A stretch of DNA of 64,000 nt, taken from Marinicauda salina (GTDB lineage Bacteria > Pseudomonadota > Alphaproteobacteria > Caulobacterales > Maricaulaceae). Within the stretch, counting starts at the first letter, position 1, and each line of letters begins with the position of its first letter. A model generated the notes under the pieces. That model ran no database searches, was not told the origin of the DNA, and saw only the letters and a program-made list of their open reading frames with translations. Below, piece after piece: positions 27,022 to 36,407 of this stretch. The stretch is taken from positions 177,466-241,465 of the forward strand of contig NZ_QEXV01000005.1 of the NCBI RefSeq assembly GCF_003122085.1, written 5' to 3'. The translations under genes and the position numbers were made by a program.

Positions 27022-27897
27022 ATGCCGAAATGGTTCATCACCCTCTTCGCGAGCCTTGCGTTCGCGCTTGCGAGCGCCGCGCCGGCGCCCGCCCAGATCG
27101 ACGCCGACGGGGACGGCTCGCCGCGCGGCGCCGATTGCGACGATTCCGATGCGAGCCGCTATCCGGGCAATGACGAAATCGCCGATCGCGACGGCCATGA
27201 CGAGGATTGCGACCCGGAGACCTTCGGAACGCGCGACGACGACGGCGACGGCTTCGTTCCCGACTGGGCGTGCAATGTCGACGCCGGCGGACGGCGGTAT
27301 TGCGGGCGCGACTGCGACGACGCCGTACGCGCGATCCATCCGCTGCAGATCGACATCTGCAATCGGCGCGACGACAACTGCAACGGCGAGATCGACGAGG
27401 ACCAGCCCTGCGACACCTTGCGCGCGGTGATGGACGAGGCCGAGGCCGACGCCGCCGAGGCGCGCAGCGAGGCCCGCATCGACGACATGACGGATTCCGG
27501 CGACATCATCGAGAACGGCACGCAGATCGACCCCCGCGTCGTCCTCGGCTCCGCCGCCCAAGCGATCGCGGGCGGCGGCGGACAGGGCGCCTGCGCCGAC
27601 GCCGTCCAGGGCCGGGTCGCCTGGAACTACCAGGGTCAGACGCAATGGGCGGCGAACAATGTCGCGTCGCTGTGCGAAGGCGCCGAGGCCTCGACCGAGC
27701 CGGCGGCGTGCTTCGAACAGGCCATGCACGGCGGCGTCGCGCGCGCCGACGGCTCCGACAGGTGGAGCTGGGGGGAAGCCCTTGAATTGTGCCGGGGAAC
27801 CGGCTCGGCGGCGGACTCGATCGCGTGCTTCGAGGCTGAGATCGCCGGGGGCGCGGCGACGGCGGCGGCGATCGACCGCTGCGACGGCCGCTTCTAG
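27022..27897 (+). CDS. MopE-like secreted metal-binding motif protein
   Basis: 291 residues. Signal peptide MPKWFITLFASLAFALASAAP, then a calcium-style DADGDGSPRGADCDDSDAS and a second GNDEIADRDGHDEDCDPETF; a third Cys/Asp-rich block reads DICNRRDDNCNGEIDEDQPC (about residues 114-133). This is the putative metal-binding motif family (PF11617) found in MopE and related proteins. The C-terminal half is Ala/Gly-rich with Cys pairs (ACADAVQGRVAWNYQGQTQW, SLCEGAEA, ACFEQAM, LCRGTG, ACFEAEI, RCDG) forming a repeated helical unit. RBS GGGGAGG stands 8 bases upstream of the ATG. Confidence 0.75.
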   Translation: MPKWFITLFASLAFALASAAPAPAQIDADGDGSPRGADCDDSDASRYPGNDEIADRDGHDEDCDPETFGTRDDDGDGFVPDWACNVDAGGRRYCGRDCDDAVRAIHPLQIDICNRRDDNCNGEIDEDQPCDTLRAVMDEAEADAAEARSEARIDDMTDSGDIIENGTQIDPRVVLGSAAQAIAGGGGQGACADAVQGRVAWNYQGQTQWAANNVASLCEGAEASTEPAACFEQAMHGGVARADGSDRWSWGEALELCRGTGSAADSIACFEAEIAGGAATAAAIDRCDGRF

Positions 27898-27906
27898 CCG
27901 GCCGGC

Positions 27907-28017
27907 CTACCCGTCGATCTGCAGCCGCGGGGCCTCGAGGCGCACCTCGTCGCCGCCCTCGTACGCCTCGCCGAGGCGACGATGATACTCGGCCTCGTCG
28001 ATCGGCCGGAAGGCGGA
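27907..28017 (-). pseudogene. C-terminal relic of XRE/PAS-like regulator
   Basis: The minus strand encodes about 35 residues, FRPIDEAEYHRRLGE then AYEGGDEVRLEAPRLQIDG and a stop, nearly identical in sequence and end point to the last residues of the regulator at 34097-34729 (FRRIEEAEYRRLDGE, EVRLEAPRLHIDG). Upstream of residue SAF the similarity disappears and an in-frame stop follows at about 28055. No start or helix-turn-helix remains. It is best read as a degraded duplicate; the intact gene is 6 kb away with the same orientation. Confidence 0.7.
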
Positions 28018-28093
28018 CCCGCTGGACTGGCTGCGGCCGGCGGCCGGACTTCCTCAGCCAGCGGATGAACGCGCGACCGTCGAAGAAAAAAAG

Positions 28094-28122
28094 GGGCGGC
28101 GGACCCGGGGAGGCCGCCGCCC
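28094..28122 (-). terminator. Intrinsic terminator of TonB-receptor gene
   Basis: On the minus strand gggcggcgg pairs with ccgccgccc and is followed by a C run and eight T residues (aaaaaaaa at 28085-28092 on the plus strand). It lies 24 bases past the receptor stop. Confidence 0.85.
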
Positions 28123-28145
28123 ATGTCCGGTCTCTCGGGGAACCG

Positions 28146-31139
28146 CTAGAACCGGACGTTCACACCGACGGAGAAGACCCGTCCGAGCACGTCGTACATG
28201 CTGGGGAAGGTGTTCCCGGAGTTGAACGCGGTCGTGCCCGTGGCGTTGCCGATGATCGGCGGGCCTTCGTCGAACACGTTGTCAACGCCGCCGGTGAACC
28301 GGATGTTCTCGTTGACGTTATAGACCCCGGTCAGATCGACATAGTTGTAGGCGTCGATCGACTGGAAGGCGGGGAAGATGTTCGCCGCCTCGCCCGTCTG
28401 GATGTCCATCGAGTCGATGTAGCGCCACAGATAGGACAGCTCGACATCTCCGATCGACCAGGTGGTGCGCTGGACGAAGCGAAGCTGGGGAACCGGGTCG
28501 CAGGTGGTGCCGTAGAACCCGTTGCAGTCAACCACGGGCGAGGTGGAAGCCGATTGCAGCTCGTTGGTCAGGTAGTAGTTGCCGTTGAGCGTCGCATTCA
28601 GCTCGCCCCAGTCGCCGAGGTCGTAGCCCACGCTGGCGCTGAGCTCGATCCCCTCGGCCCGCACGAATTCCAGATTGCGGGTGAAGCCGGGCACGCCCGC
28701 TCCGGAAGTCGCCAGGGAGCCGTTGATGCGCACGATGCTACCGCACGCCGTCGGATCACCGAGCACGTAGCAGGCGTCGAGCGCCTCCTGGCCGCTGAAC
28801 GCGCCGATGAAGTCCTCGATCTCGATATCGTAGTAATCGAGCGAGACGACAGGATCGATCAGGTTGCCGACCGACAGGGTGGGCGTCCACACCACGCCGA
28901 TGGTCAGGGTTTCGGCGGTTTCGGGATCCGGCAGATTGGCCGGGTTCGTCCCGAAGAACTGATTGACCTGGCCGGAGACGATGTCGCCGACGACGCCAAC
29001 CAGCGAGGGCGGCACGCCGGTCGCCTCGCAGAGCGCGCGCAGCTCCGGGCCGATCGGATTCGGATTTCCGTTCGAACACGGATCGAAGGTCGCGTTCGAC
29101 AGGCCCGTCGTTACGGGGCGGAACAGCTCGTTGACGTTGGGCGCCCGGTTGGCCTCCTGGAACATGGCGCGGAAGCGGATCGAGTCCACGGGCGTCCAGT
29201 TGACGCCGGCCTTCCAGGTGTCTGACTGGCCCGTCACCGAGTAGTCGGACAGGCGATAGCCGAGTTCGACATTGAGGTCCTCGAAGAACTCCCGGCCCTC
29301 GATCAAGGGAATGTAGAGTTCGCCGAACGCCTCGTAGACGTCGAAAGCCCCCTCGACCGGCAGCAGATTGCCCCCGGCGCCGCCCTGGCAGCTCGTCGGC
29401 GGCGTCTGCAGGCAATCGTCCGGAAGCGAGGACGCGGTCTCCTGACGGTACTCCAGGCCGAAGGCGGCGTCGACCGGGTTGTTCGCCAGCGGGCTGCCCC
29501 AGGCCGAGATCGGACCGTTGACCGTGAACGTGGCGATGTCCTGGGTCGTCTTCTCCTTCAGAAGCGCCGTGACAGACGCGAACTGCGCCATCGCCGGCGT
29601 GATCGAGCCGAACCCGCCGGAGAAGATGTCCAGCGGCACGCACGTCGACGGACCGACGGCGCCTTCCGGCGTGATGCAGGTATTCGGATCGACGGTGTCC
29701 AGCGCGATGGCGATGTTGGACACATTGGTGTAGCCGGCCCGCACGCGGGTCCGGTCGGATTCGCCGTGCTGATAGGACAGGTCGTAGTTCCAGTCGCCGA
29801 ACAGCCGACCCCGCGCGCCGAACACGAAGTGGAATTGGTTGGCGTCGTACTGCTCCGAGCGCGTGCCCAACTCCAGCGTGCGCCGCCGGATCGGCGTGGT
29901 GATGGAGTCGCCGAGGTCGAACACGCCGTTCCCGTTGTCGTCCTGGGCGCCGGTGACCGGGTCGAAAACGCCGACGCCGGAATCCGCCGCGAACGTGTTG
30001 ACCTGGTCCAGGATCGCCTGCCGCGCCTGTCCGGACAGAAACGGGTTCATCAGCGGGAAGGTGAAGACGTTGCCGAACACGCCGGACGGCGCGACCTGCT
30101 GCTCCACATTGGTCGCGGTGAAGTTCCCGCGAGCATACAGCTCGAGGCGGTCATTGATCTCGTAGTGGGCGAAGCCGTCGAAATTGAACCGCTCCTGAGG
30201 CGTCTGGTAGTAGTTGAACGGGTTGAAGTTGAACACCGAGCAACGCGGCCCCAGCGTTCCGTCATTGCGGAACTGCAGCGTCTGTCCGGGCAGGTCCAGC
30301 GCGGCGGGAATGGCCGTCGTGGACCCCGACGCGGTTTGGTCGACATTCTCCGGGTTCTGGCAGTTCGCCTCTTCCGGCAGCACCGGCGCGCCGCCGAGCC
30401 CGGACCCGTTGGTGGACGAGACCCCGACGCGGCCGAACGGACGATCGCCGAACTGCACGCCAACGCGATCCGTATAGCCGATGCTCGTCACGACGTTGCC
30501 GCGGCCGCCGTCGAGATTGGCGCCGAGGATGACCGAGGCGCTCTGGGTCTCACCGTCCGACTGCTCCGACAACGAGGCGTCGTAGTTGAACTCGAACCCC
30601 TCGAAGTCGTCCTTCAGGATGAAGTTGACCGCGCCGGACATGGCGTCCGAGCCGTACACCGCCGAGGCGCCGCCGGTGACGATGTCGATCCGCTCGACGA
30701 GATGAGTCGGAATGGTCTGTACGTCGACGACCCCGGTTTGCGAGTAGGGGGTCAGCCGCTTGCCGTTGACGAGCACGAGGCTCCGGTTCGTCCCGAGCCC
30801 GCGCAGGTCGATCGACGCCGCGCCGGCCGTGCCGTTATTCACGTTCTGCCCGTCGCCCGGGATGGTCGAGGGCAGGTTGCGGAAGATCCGCTCGATATTT
30901 GGTTCCTGCTGATACTCGAGCTCGACCTCGCTGACGGTCTGGACCGGGCTCGACGAAACCACGTTCGGCGACTGGATGCGGGTGCCGGTGACGACCAGGA
31001 CCTCTCCCGATTCCGCGTCCTCGCCGTTCATGTCGGCGTCCTGGGCGAGCGCGGACTCGGCCACGACGAACGCGCCGATCGCCGCGGCGCTCATCAATAT
31101 GCGGCGAAACTCGCCGCGCCTGCGTGCATTCCGATACAT
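28146..31139 (-). CDS. TonB-dependent outer-membrane receptor
   Basis: 997 residues. Signal peptide region up to ESALAQDAD, a TonB-box-like GEVLVVTGTRI near residue 45, then a plug domain (VQTVSEVELEYQQEPNIERIFRN, SLVLVNGKRL, VERIDIVTGGASAVYGSDAMSGAVNFIL). The barrel ends FSVGVNVRF with the terminal Phe used by the BAM complex. Several long loops contain Cys pairs. Substrate is not evident. RBS GGGGGAAACA precedes the ATG. It is divergent from a LytS/LytTR two-component system, which likely controls it. No STN or FecR/sigma partner is seen, so control is not of the FecI type. Confidence 0.92.
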   Translation of the reverse strand: MYRNARRRGEFRRILMSAAAIGAFVVAESALAQDADMNGEDAESGEVLVVTGTRIQSPNVVSSSPVQTVSEVELEYQQEPNIERIFRNLPSTIPGDGQNVNNGTAGAASIDLRGLGTNRSLVLVNGKRLTPYSQTGVVDVQTIPTHLVERIDIVTGGASAVYGSDAMSGAVNFILKDDFEGFEFNYDASLSEQSDGETQSASVILGANLDGGRGNVVTSIGYTDRVGVQFGDRPFGRVGVSSTNGSGLGGAPVLPEEANCQNPENVDQTASGSTTAIPAALDLPGQTLQFRNDGTLGPRCSVFNFNPFNYYQTPQERFNFDGFAHYEINDRLELYARGNFTATNVEQQVAPSGVFGNVFTFPLMNPFLSGQARQAILDQVNTFAADSGVGVFDPVTGAQDDNGNGVFDLGDSITTPIRRRTLELGTRSEQYDANQFHFVFGARGRLFGDWNYDLSYQHGESDRTRVRAGYTNVSNIAIALDTVDPNTCITPEGAVGPSTCVPLDIFSGGFGSITPAMAQFASVTALLKEKTTQDIATFTVNGPISAWGSPLANNPVDAAFGLEYRQETASSLPDDCLQTPPTSCQGGAGGNLLPVEGAFDVYEAFGELYIPLIEGREFFEDLNVELGYRLSDYSVTGQSDTWKAGVNWTPVDSIRFRAMFQEANRAPNVNELFRPVTTGLSNATFDPCSNGNPNPIGPELRALCEATGVPPSLVGVVGDIVSGQVNQFFGTNPANLPDPETAETLTIGVVWTPTLSVGNLIDPVVSLDYYDIEIEDFIGAFSGQEALDACYVLGDPTACGSIVRINGSLATSGAGVPGFTRNLEFVRAEGIELSASVGYDLGDWGELNATLNGNYYLTNELQSASTSPVVDCNGFYGTTCDPVPQLRFVQRTTWSIGDVELSYLWRYIDSMDIQTGEAANIFPAFQSIDAYNYVDLTGVYNVNENIRFTGGVDNVFDEGPPIIGNATGTTAFNSGNTFPSMYDVLGRVFSVGVNVRF

Positions 31140-31354
31140 TGTTTCCCCCTATCGAGGCTTTCGCGATTGACGGAACGGCCGTCCCCTCAAGTGGCCGCAG
31201 GCGCGAAGCTGCCGATCAGGACTGCTCACGCCCGTCGCGGACCGTGTCACGCCGTCGTCGCGAACCGCATCGGCTAAGCGGCGAGGGCGGCGCGTCGTGC
31301 GACGAACCGCGCGCAGCGCGACGAAACAGGCGAGCAAATGAGACGAATGGCGCG

Positions 31355-33121
31355 ATGAACGAGATGAACGACGCCGGGCGCGTTCGGCGATCCGGATCGG
31401 GCGGGATAGACTGCACGGCGATGCTGCAATCCGCACTACAGAGCGCGCGGGCTGGTTTCCGCTCAACGCCGTCGGAAGCACTAGGCTTTCGCCCGATCCT
31501 GATTCTGACCGCCGTCTTCTGGGGCGGATTCGCCCTGCTCTCGATCGCCTACGCTTGGCCGGAAATCGTCGAGCGCCCAAGCCTGGCCTGGCGGCCGCTC
31601 GCCGGCGACGCTGTCGGCGCGGCCCTCTCGCTCGGCGTAGCGCTGAGCCTGCGCGAGACTCGGCGCTGGGATCTCGCAGCGCGTCTCGTCCTCGCCGCCG
31701 CGCTCTGCCTGGTGGCGGTGACGATCTACAGCGCCCTCAGCGCCGCGCTGATCGCACCCTACCTCGCAGCAGTCGAGGACCAGGCCGTCGCCGCAGCGCG
31801 CGTGCTGCGTTTGATGGCCGTGCACTACTGGGTGTTTGCGGTGCACGCCGGGTTGTTCCTGCTCCTCGATCAACGCGAGGCGCCAGACTCGCGCCGCAGC
31901 GAAGAGGCCAGCAGGCTGCAAGCGCTCAGACGCTCGGTGCTCGGCGCGCCGGCCGCCTACGCGGGCCTCGACGCGCGCTGGTTCTGGACGTTTCAGGCGG
32001 CGTTCTGGTCGGGAATGTTCATTTTCTCCACCGCCAACCTGGTCAACCAGGGCGACGACGCAATCAACGCTTGGCGAATCGGCCTCGCCGAGGGCGCCGG
32101 GCTGGTCGCTTCCTCGCTGACGCACTTCCTGGCGCTGCGGCCGAGCCGCCTGTGGCCGCTCTATCAGCGCGCCGCGCTGGCGCTCGCCGCGGCGATCATG
32201 ATGACCGCGATCTATGCCGTCGCCATCTGGGCGGCCTTTTTCGTCGTCCTGCCCGTTCCGCGGTTCAGCCCCGAGGGTGAGGCGCTCGACACAGGCGCGC
32301 GCTTCCTGATGGCGGCGTTTCCGCGCTGGATGTTCCTCAACTTTCCGGTGTTCGTCGGTTGGTCTGGATTCTATCTCGCCCTCGACTCGGCGCGACGCCT
32401 GCGCGAGCAGGAGCGTCAGCTTTATAAGTCGATCGTGTTGGCGCAGGAAGCTCAGCTCAAGATGCTCCGCTTCCAGCTCAATCCGCATTTCCTCTTCAAC
32501 ACGCTCAACGCCGTCTCGACTCTGGTGCTCGACGGCCGCGCGGAGGAGGCGGAGTCCATGCTCTCGCGGCTTTCGCGCTTCCTGCGATTCACGCTCGATG
32601 CGACGCCGCGGGACCAATGCCCGCTCGAGCGCGAGATCGCCGCGCAAGAGCTATATCTGGAAATTGAAAAATCGCGCTTCGGCGACCGGCTCGTGGTCTC
32701 CATCGAGGTCGATGACGAGGTCGCCGACGCAATGGTTCCGACGCTGATCCTGCAGCCTTTGACGGAAAACGCCGTCAAGTACGCGGTGGCGCGATCGAGC
32801 GAGCCCGTACGCATCGAGATCCGCGCGCAGCGGGAGGGGGACGCCCGCCTGCGCCTCGAGGTGACCGACGAGGGCGCGACGACGGCGAGCGGTGCGATAG
32901 CGGGCGGCGCGACGGTGAGCAGCGCCGGAGTCGGTCTGAGCAATATCCGGGCGCGGCTGAACGCTCTCTACGGTGATGACGCCGAGCTGGTCGCAGGCCC
33001 TCGCCCCGAGGGCGGCTTCGCGGCGCGGATCATTATGCCGCTGAAGGTGGATGAGACCGGATCGGACACGGGGGTCGATGGCGGCGCCGAGATTGGCCGC
33101 AGCGCGACGATGGAGTCCTGA
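31355..33121 (+). CDS. LytS-type membrane sensor histidine kinase
   Basis: 588 residues. Six to seven membrane segments occupy about residues 37-340, followed by a His_kinase (PF06580) domain: phospho-acceptor His in FQLNPHFLFNTLNAVSTLVL near residue 373, N-box PTLILQPLTENAVKY, and G-box GVGLSNIRARLNALYG. It phosphorylates the LytTR regulator encoded one base downstream. Start uncertain: Met at 31355, 31364 or 31421; no strong ribosome site. It is divergent from the TonB receptor gene. Signal unknown; these kinases often sense membrane or cell-wall state. Confidence 0.88.
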   Translation: MNEMNDAGRVRRSGSGGIDCTAMLQSALQSARAGFRSTPSEALGFRPILILTAVFWGGFALLSIAYAWPEIVERPSLAWRPLAGDAVGAALSLGVALSLRETRRWDLAARLVLAAALCLVAVTIYSALSAALIAPYLAAVEDQAVAAARVLRLMAVHYWVFAVHAGLFLLLDQREAPDSRRSEEASRLQALRRSVLGAPAAYAGLDARWFWTFQAAFWSGMFIFSTANLVNQGDDAINAWRIGLAEGAGLVASSLTHFLALRPSRLWPLYQRAALALAAAIMMTAIYAVAIWAAFFVVLPVPRFSPEGEALDTGARFLMAAFPRWMFLNFPVFVGWSGFYLALDSARRLREQERQLYKSIVLAQEAQLKMLRFQLNPHFLFNTLNAVSTLVLDGRAEEAESMLSRLSRFLRFTLDATPRDQCPLEREIAAQELYLEIEKSRFGDRLVVSIEVDDEVADAMVPTLILQPLTENAVKYAVARSSEPVRIEIRAQREGDARLRLEVTDEGATTASGAIAGGATVSSAGVGLSNIRARLNALYGDDAELVAGPRPEGGFAARIIMPLKVDETGSDTGVDGGAEIGRSATMES

Positions 33122-33122
33122 C

Positions 33123-33893
33123 ATGATGGGCGTACTGGTTGTAGATGACGAACCGCTGGCCTTGAGGCGCCTCGAGATATTGCTCTCCCGGCGGCCCTAC
33201 GTAGAGCTCGTCGGCGCGGCGCGCGACGGTCAGCAGGCCGTGCGATCGGTTCGGGAGCTCAAACCCGACATCGTGCTGCTGGATATTCAGATGCCCGGAC
33301 TCGACGGCTTCGAGGTGGCCGAACTCATCCGCCGCGAGGCCTCGCCGGAGGTGATCTTCGTGACCGCCTACGACACCTACGCGGTGCGCGCCTTCGAAGC
33401 CGCGGCGGTCGACTATCTGCTCAAGCCGGTCGAGATGGAACGGCTCGACGCCGCGCTTGGACGCGCCCGCGCCCAACTGGCGACGCGCGACGCCGAAGCG
33501 CGCGCCGACGAACTCGAGGCGCTGGTCCGCACGCTGCGCGGCGACGAAAGCCAGGAGGGCGGCGATCTCTGGATCCGGGAGCGCAAAGGCCAGGTGCGCA
33601 TTGAAAAGAGCCGCATCGACTGGGTGGAGGCGGAAGGCGACTATGTTCGACTGCACATAGGCGAGCGATCCTGGCTGATGCGCGCGACGATGGCGGCGAT
33701 GGAGAAGGCGCTCGATCCGCGTTTGTTCGTGCGCGTCCACCGATCCGCCATCGTCAATGCGCGCCGGGTCGCCTTCGCCGGCGGCGCCTCGACGGGCGGC
33801 AAGTATCTCAGGCTCGATACGGGCGTCGAGATTCGCATCGGCCGCGCCTACGAGCCGCGCGTCCGTGAGTTCATGGCCAGGCCGGTGAGCTGA
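33123..33893 (+). CDS. LytTR-family response regulator
   Basis: 256 residues. Receiver 1-115 with VVDDEPLALRRLE, phosphorylated Asp in IVLLDIQMPGLDGFEV near residue 55, Thr in VTAYDT and Lys in YLLKPVEMERL. A linker (LATRDAEARADELEALVRTL) leads to a LytTR DNA-binding domain, residues ~155-252: IDWVEAEGDYVRLHIG, MEKALDPRLFVRVHRSAIVN. It binds DNA with beta strands at imperfect direct repeats and should regulate the nearby receptor gene. The ATG is one base after the kinase stop. Confidence 0.92.
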   Translation: MMGVLVVDDEPLALRRLEILLSRRPYVELVGAARDGQQAVRSVRELKPDIVLLDIQMPGLDGFEVAELIRREASPEVIFVTAYDTYAVRAFEAAAVDYLLKPVEMERLDAALGRARAQLATRDAEARADELEALVRTLRGDESQEGGDLWIRERKGQVRIEKSRIDWVEAEGDYVRLHIGERSWLMRATMAAMEKALDPRLFVRVHRSAIVNARRVAFAGGASTGGKYLRLDTGVEIRIGRAYEPRVREFMARPVS

Positions 33894-34096
33894 TCGGCCG
33901 CGCCCCGGCCGACAAGGAAAGGCGGCGACGCTTGAATCCGCAAACGCGCCGCCGCCTAGATGATCGCTGGACTGTCTCGCTTAGCGGGGAGACAACAGCA
34001 GGCCGCATTGTGCCGCCCTGCGCCACCGACTCCACCGCGGTGCGGCGAACCGACGTCGAGGCGCGGTGAATGGCGTCGGGCGCGAACTCCCCGGGC

Positions 34097-34729
34097 CTAC
34101 CCGTCGATGTGCAGGCGAGGCGCCTCGAGCCGCACCTCGGCGCCGCCGTCATATTCACCGTCGAGACGGCGATACTCCGCCTCCTCGATCCGCCGGAACG
34201 CGGCGTGGACCGCCCAGTCGCGCTGCTCGGTCTGCAACGGCACCATGTTGGAGAACCAGAAGGCGCGACGCCCGTTCGCCTCGACCGCCCAGATCGCGTC
34301 GACGCTGAGCACCTCGCCGCTGAACAGGCCCAGGCGGGAAAGCCGCCGGGCGCGCTCCGGGCAATCCCCGCCGAGACGCCGACCCAGCCGGTCGCCCGGC
34401 TGCAACGGCTCCGCGCCGTCATCGGCCTTGCGGAACCGCTCGCTCATGGCGAGCACCGCCAGGTCCTGGTCGGCCTCGGCGAGCAATGCGACGACGTACG
34501 GGCTGTGCTCGACGAGAACGCGCACGCGCTCGAACGGCGCGACGTGGCGCGGATTGGCGAGCAGGGCCTCAAGGCGGCGCCGGTTGCTGCGACTCGGCCG
34601 GATTTCGCCGTTTTCCCAACGGGATACGAGAGCCTGGCTCACGCCAAGCTCGGCGGCCAGCGCCTCCTGGGTGACGCCGAGCCGGCGGCGTAATTGCCTC
34701 AGCTGATCTGACCAGTTCGGGAGAGACAA
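34097..34729 (-). CDS. XRE helix-turn-helix regulator with PAS-like C-terminal domain (paralogue 1)
   Basis: 210 residues. HTH about residues 8-65: LRQLRRRLGVTQEALAAELG, then SQALVSRWENGEIRPS. After a linker (NPRHVAPFERVRVLVEHSPY) comes a ~130-residue domain with the same blocks as the regulators at 42669 and 43435: VALL, SxxFR, PGDRLG, LGLFSGEV, (W)xxxGRxAxW and xVPLQ. The layout looks like a PAS fold; no heme, flavin or other ligand motif is evident. A one-component sensor/regulator is inferred. TTG is the only plausible start in frame (a stop lies upstream), and it aligns with the MDW start of the paralogues. Confidence 0.75.
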   Translation of the reverse strand: MSLPNWSDQLRQLRRRLGVTQEALAAELGVSQALVSRWENGEIRPSRSNRRRLEALLANPRHVAPFERVRVLVEHSPYVVALLAEADQDLAVLAMSERFRKADDGAEPLQPGDRLGRRLGGDCPERARRLSRLGLFSGEVLSVDAIWAVEANGRRAFWFSNMVPLQTEQRDWAVHAAFRRIEEAEYRRLDGEYDGGAEVRLEAPRLHIDG

Positions 34730-34952
34730 CGGGAGCCTGGAATTGGTGAACAGAATTTACTCATTACGCGAGGAGCGGCATTGATAGCCGTTTACAACCG
34801 CCACGAAAGCAGCATGGGCCGCTGATTCATCGCTTTATTAAACCTCTACGAATGCGCGCCGCCGCGGGTTCCACGTCCGGGTGCAATCTTGCGGCCGGAC
34901 GCCGAAGCGATAGGCTCCCGGGTTCGGGCGCCGGAATCATGACGGAGCAGAC

Positions 34953-35744
34953 ATGGATCTTTCAGGCAAGACCGCCGTCGTCACCGGCGGCGCCAGCGGC
35001 ATCGGCGCGGCGATCGCGAGAGCCCTGCATGAAGCGGGCGCGAAAGTCGCCGTCGCCGACCTCAACGCCGAGCAGGCCGCCGCCGTCGGCGAGGCCTGCG
35101 GCGGGTTCGGCGGGCGCGTCGATGTCGGCGACGAGGACGACCTCGTGCGCTTCATCAACCGCGTCGAGCGCGCGCTGGGCCCGATCGACGTCTATGTGTC
35201 CAACGCCGGGCTCGGCGTCACCGACGGACCAGGCTGGGGCGCCGGCGACGCGGCCAACGCCAGTTGGGAGAAGTGCTGGTCCGTCAATGTCATGGCGAGC
35301 GTCTACGCCGCCCGGCACCTGGCGAAGCCTATGGCCGAACGCGGCGGCCGCTTCCTGATCACGGCCTCGGCGGCGGGCCTGCTCGCCCAGATCGGGGACG
35401 CGGCCTACTCGGCGACCAAGGCCGCGGCGGTCTCCTTCGCCGAGAGCCTCGCCATCACCCACGGCGATGACGGGCTCAAGGTCCATGTGCTGTGTCCGGA
35501 GGGCGTGCGCACGCCGCTGGTCGAGGGCATCGAGGGCGGCGCACAGGGGCTCGGCGGCTACAAGGAGCCCGAGGACGTCGCCGCCGCCGTGATGAAAGCG
35601 TTCGAAGACGAGCGCTTCCTCATCATGACCCACGAGAACACGCCCGAATACGTCGCCATGAAGGGCGCCGACCGCGACCGCTGGGTCGGCGGGATGCGCA
35701 AGCTCCGCCGCATGCTGTTGGAGAAAATGGGAAGGCCGATGTAG
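34953..35744 (+). CDS. Short-chain dehydrogenase/reductase (SDR)
   Basis: 263 residues. Classical SDR: cofactor motif TGGASGIG near residues 11-18, NAG near 87, catalytic Ser in LITASAAG near 140 and Tyr-x-x-x-Lys in AAYSATKAA near 153-157. An Asp in VAVADLNAEQ suggests NAD preference. Substrate not known; the C-terminal PEYVAMKGADRDRWVGGMR is found in SDRs tied to lipid or hydroxyacid oxidation. ATG with GGAG five bases upstream. Followed by a long repeat-rich gap. Confidence 0.85.
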   Translation: MDLSGKTAVVTGGASGIGAAIARALHEAGAKVAVADLNAEQAAAVGEACGGFGGRVDVGDEDDLVRFINRVERALGPIDVYVSNAGLGVTDGPGWGAGDAANASWEKCWSVNVMASVYAARHLAKPMAERGGRFLITASAAGLLAQIGDAAYSATKAAAVSFAESLAITHGDDGLKVHVLCPEGVRTPLVEGIEGGAQGLGGYKEPEDVAAAVMKAFEDERFLIMTHENTPEYVAMKGADRDRWVGGMRKLRRMLLEKMGRPM

Positions 35745-36407
35745 GGGAACCCGATCGACGGACATCGTTTTCCTGACGAATGTCAGGATCCAGAGATCGA
35801 AGGGTGCGGCGCGTCCTCTCTGGGCCCCAGCTTTCGCTGTGGAAACGCGATCGGAGGCGCTCCGGCCGGGTTGGCGCGGCGAGACGCGCGGAAGGGCCGA
35901 TCCTGGGTTGGAGCGCCCCTCCCTCCTACCGCGCGACGTCCTCATCCTGAGGCGCCCGATCCCCTGCCCCTTCGAGGCTCGCTGCGCTCGCACCTCAGGG
36001 TGAGGGGATCGGGCCTCGAAGGATGGGAGGACGCACGCCCTCCGCTTGATAGGGAGGGTCGCGAGCGCAGCGAGCGGGATGGGGTGATTGAAGTCCCGGA
36101 CGCGCCAAAGGCGCGATCCGCGACCTCTTCGCGACTGGCCGCCGGGAGGCCCCGGCCCTCCCTCCGGTCGGCCGGGGGTTCACGAGCTGCTCGCCCCCCG
36201 CCCGGCCGGACCTTCGGTCCGTCCACCCTCCCCACGGAGGGGGAGGGAGGGCGTTGATTTCCGGGTTTCCCGCTGAAGCTGGATTTCGGCGAATGCGCCC
36301 CCAATCGTCTCGGTCCTTGGGCTTGACCCAAGGACCCAGTCTCAGGCGCCGCGCTCTCCAGCCTGGGCCCTTGGATCAAGTCCAAGGGCCGAGCGCGAAT
36401 AGGTTGA
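35745..36407. repeat. Repeat-rich gene-free gap
   Basis: No gene is seen in 663 bases. It holds a hairpin region at about 35762-35850 (gatccagagatcg, ctgggccccagc), a block at 36060-36185 that matches 61236-61345 in reverse orientation (see ggccgaccggaggg at both), and a two-hairpin element at 36309-36393 of the family also present at 57.8, 61.0, 63.5 and 63.8 kb. Confidence 0.7.
36309..36393. repeat. Two-hairpin dispersed repeat, copy 1
   Basis: Left hairpin ccttggg-cttga-cccaagg, right hairpin cccttgga-tcaag-tccaaggg, with ~40 variable bases between. Four other copies lie at 57809-57920, 61002-61092, 63500-63565 (truncated) and 63790-63879. Confidence 0.8.

Noticed and set aside
33917..33957. 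Stem aggcggcg/cgccgcct after the LytTR gene as a terminator
   Set aside because: No T run on either strand; kept out of the feature list.
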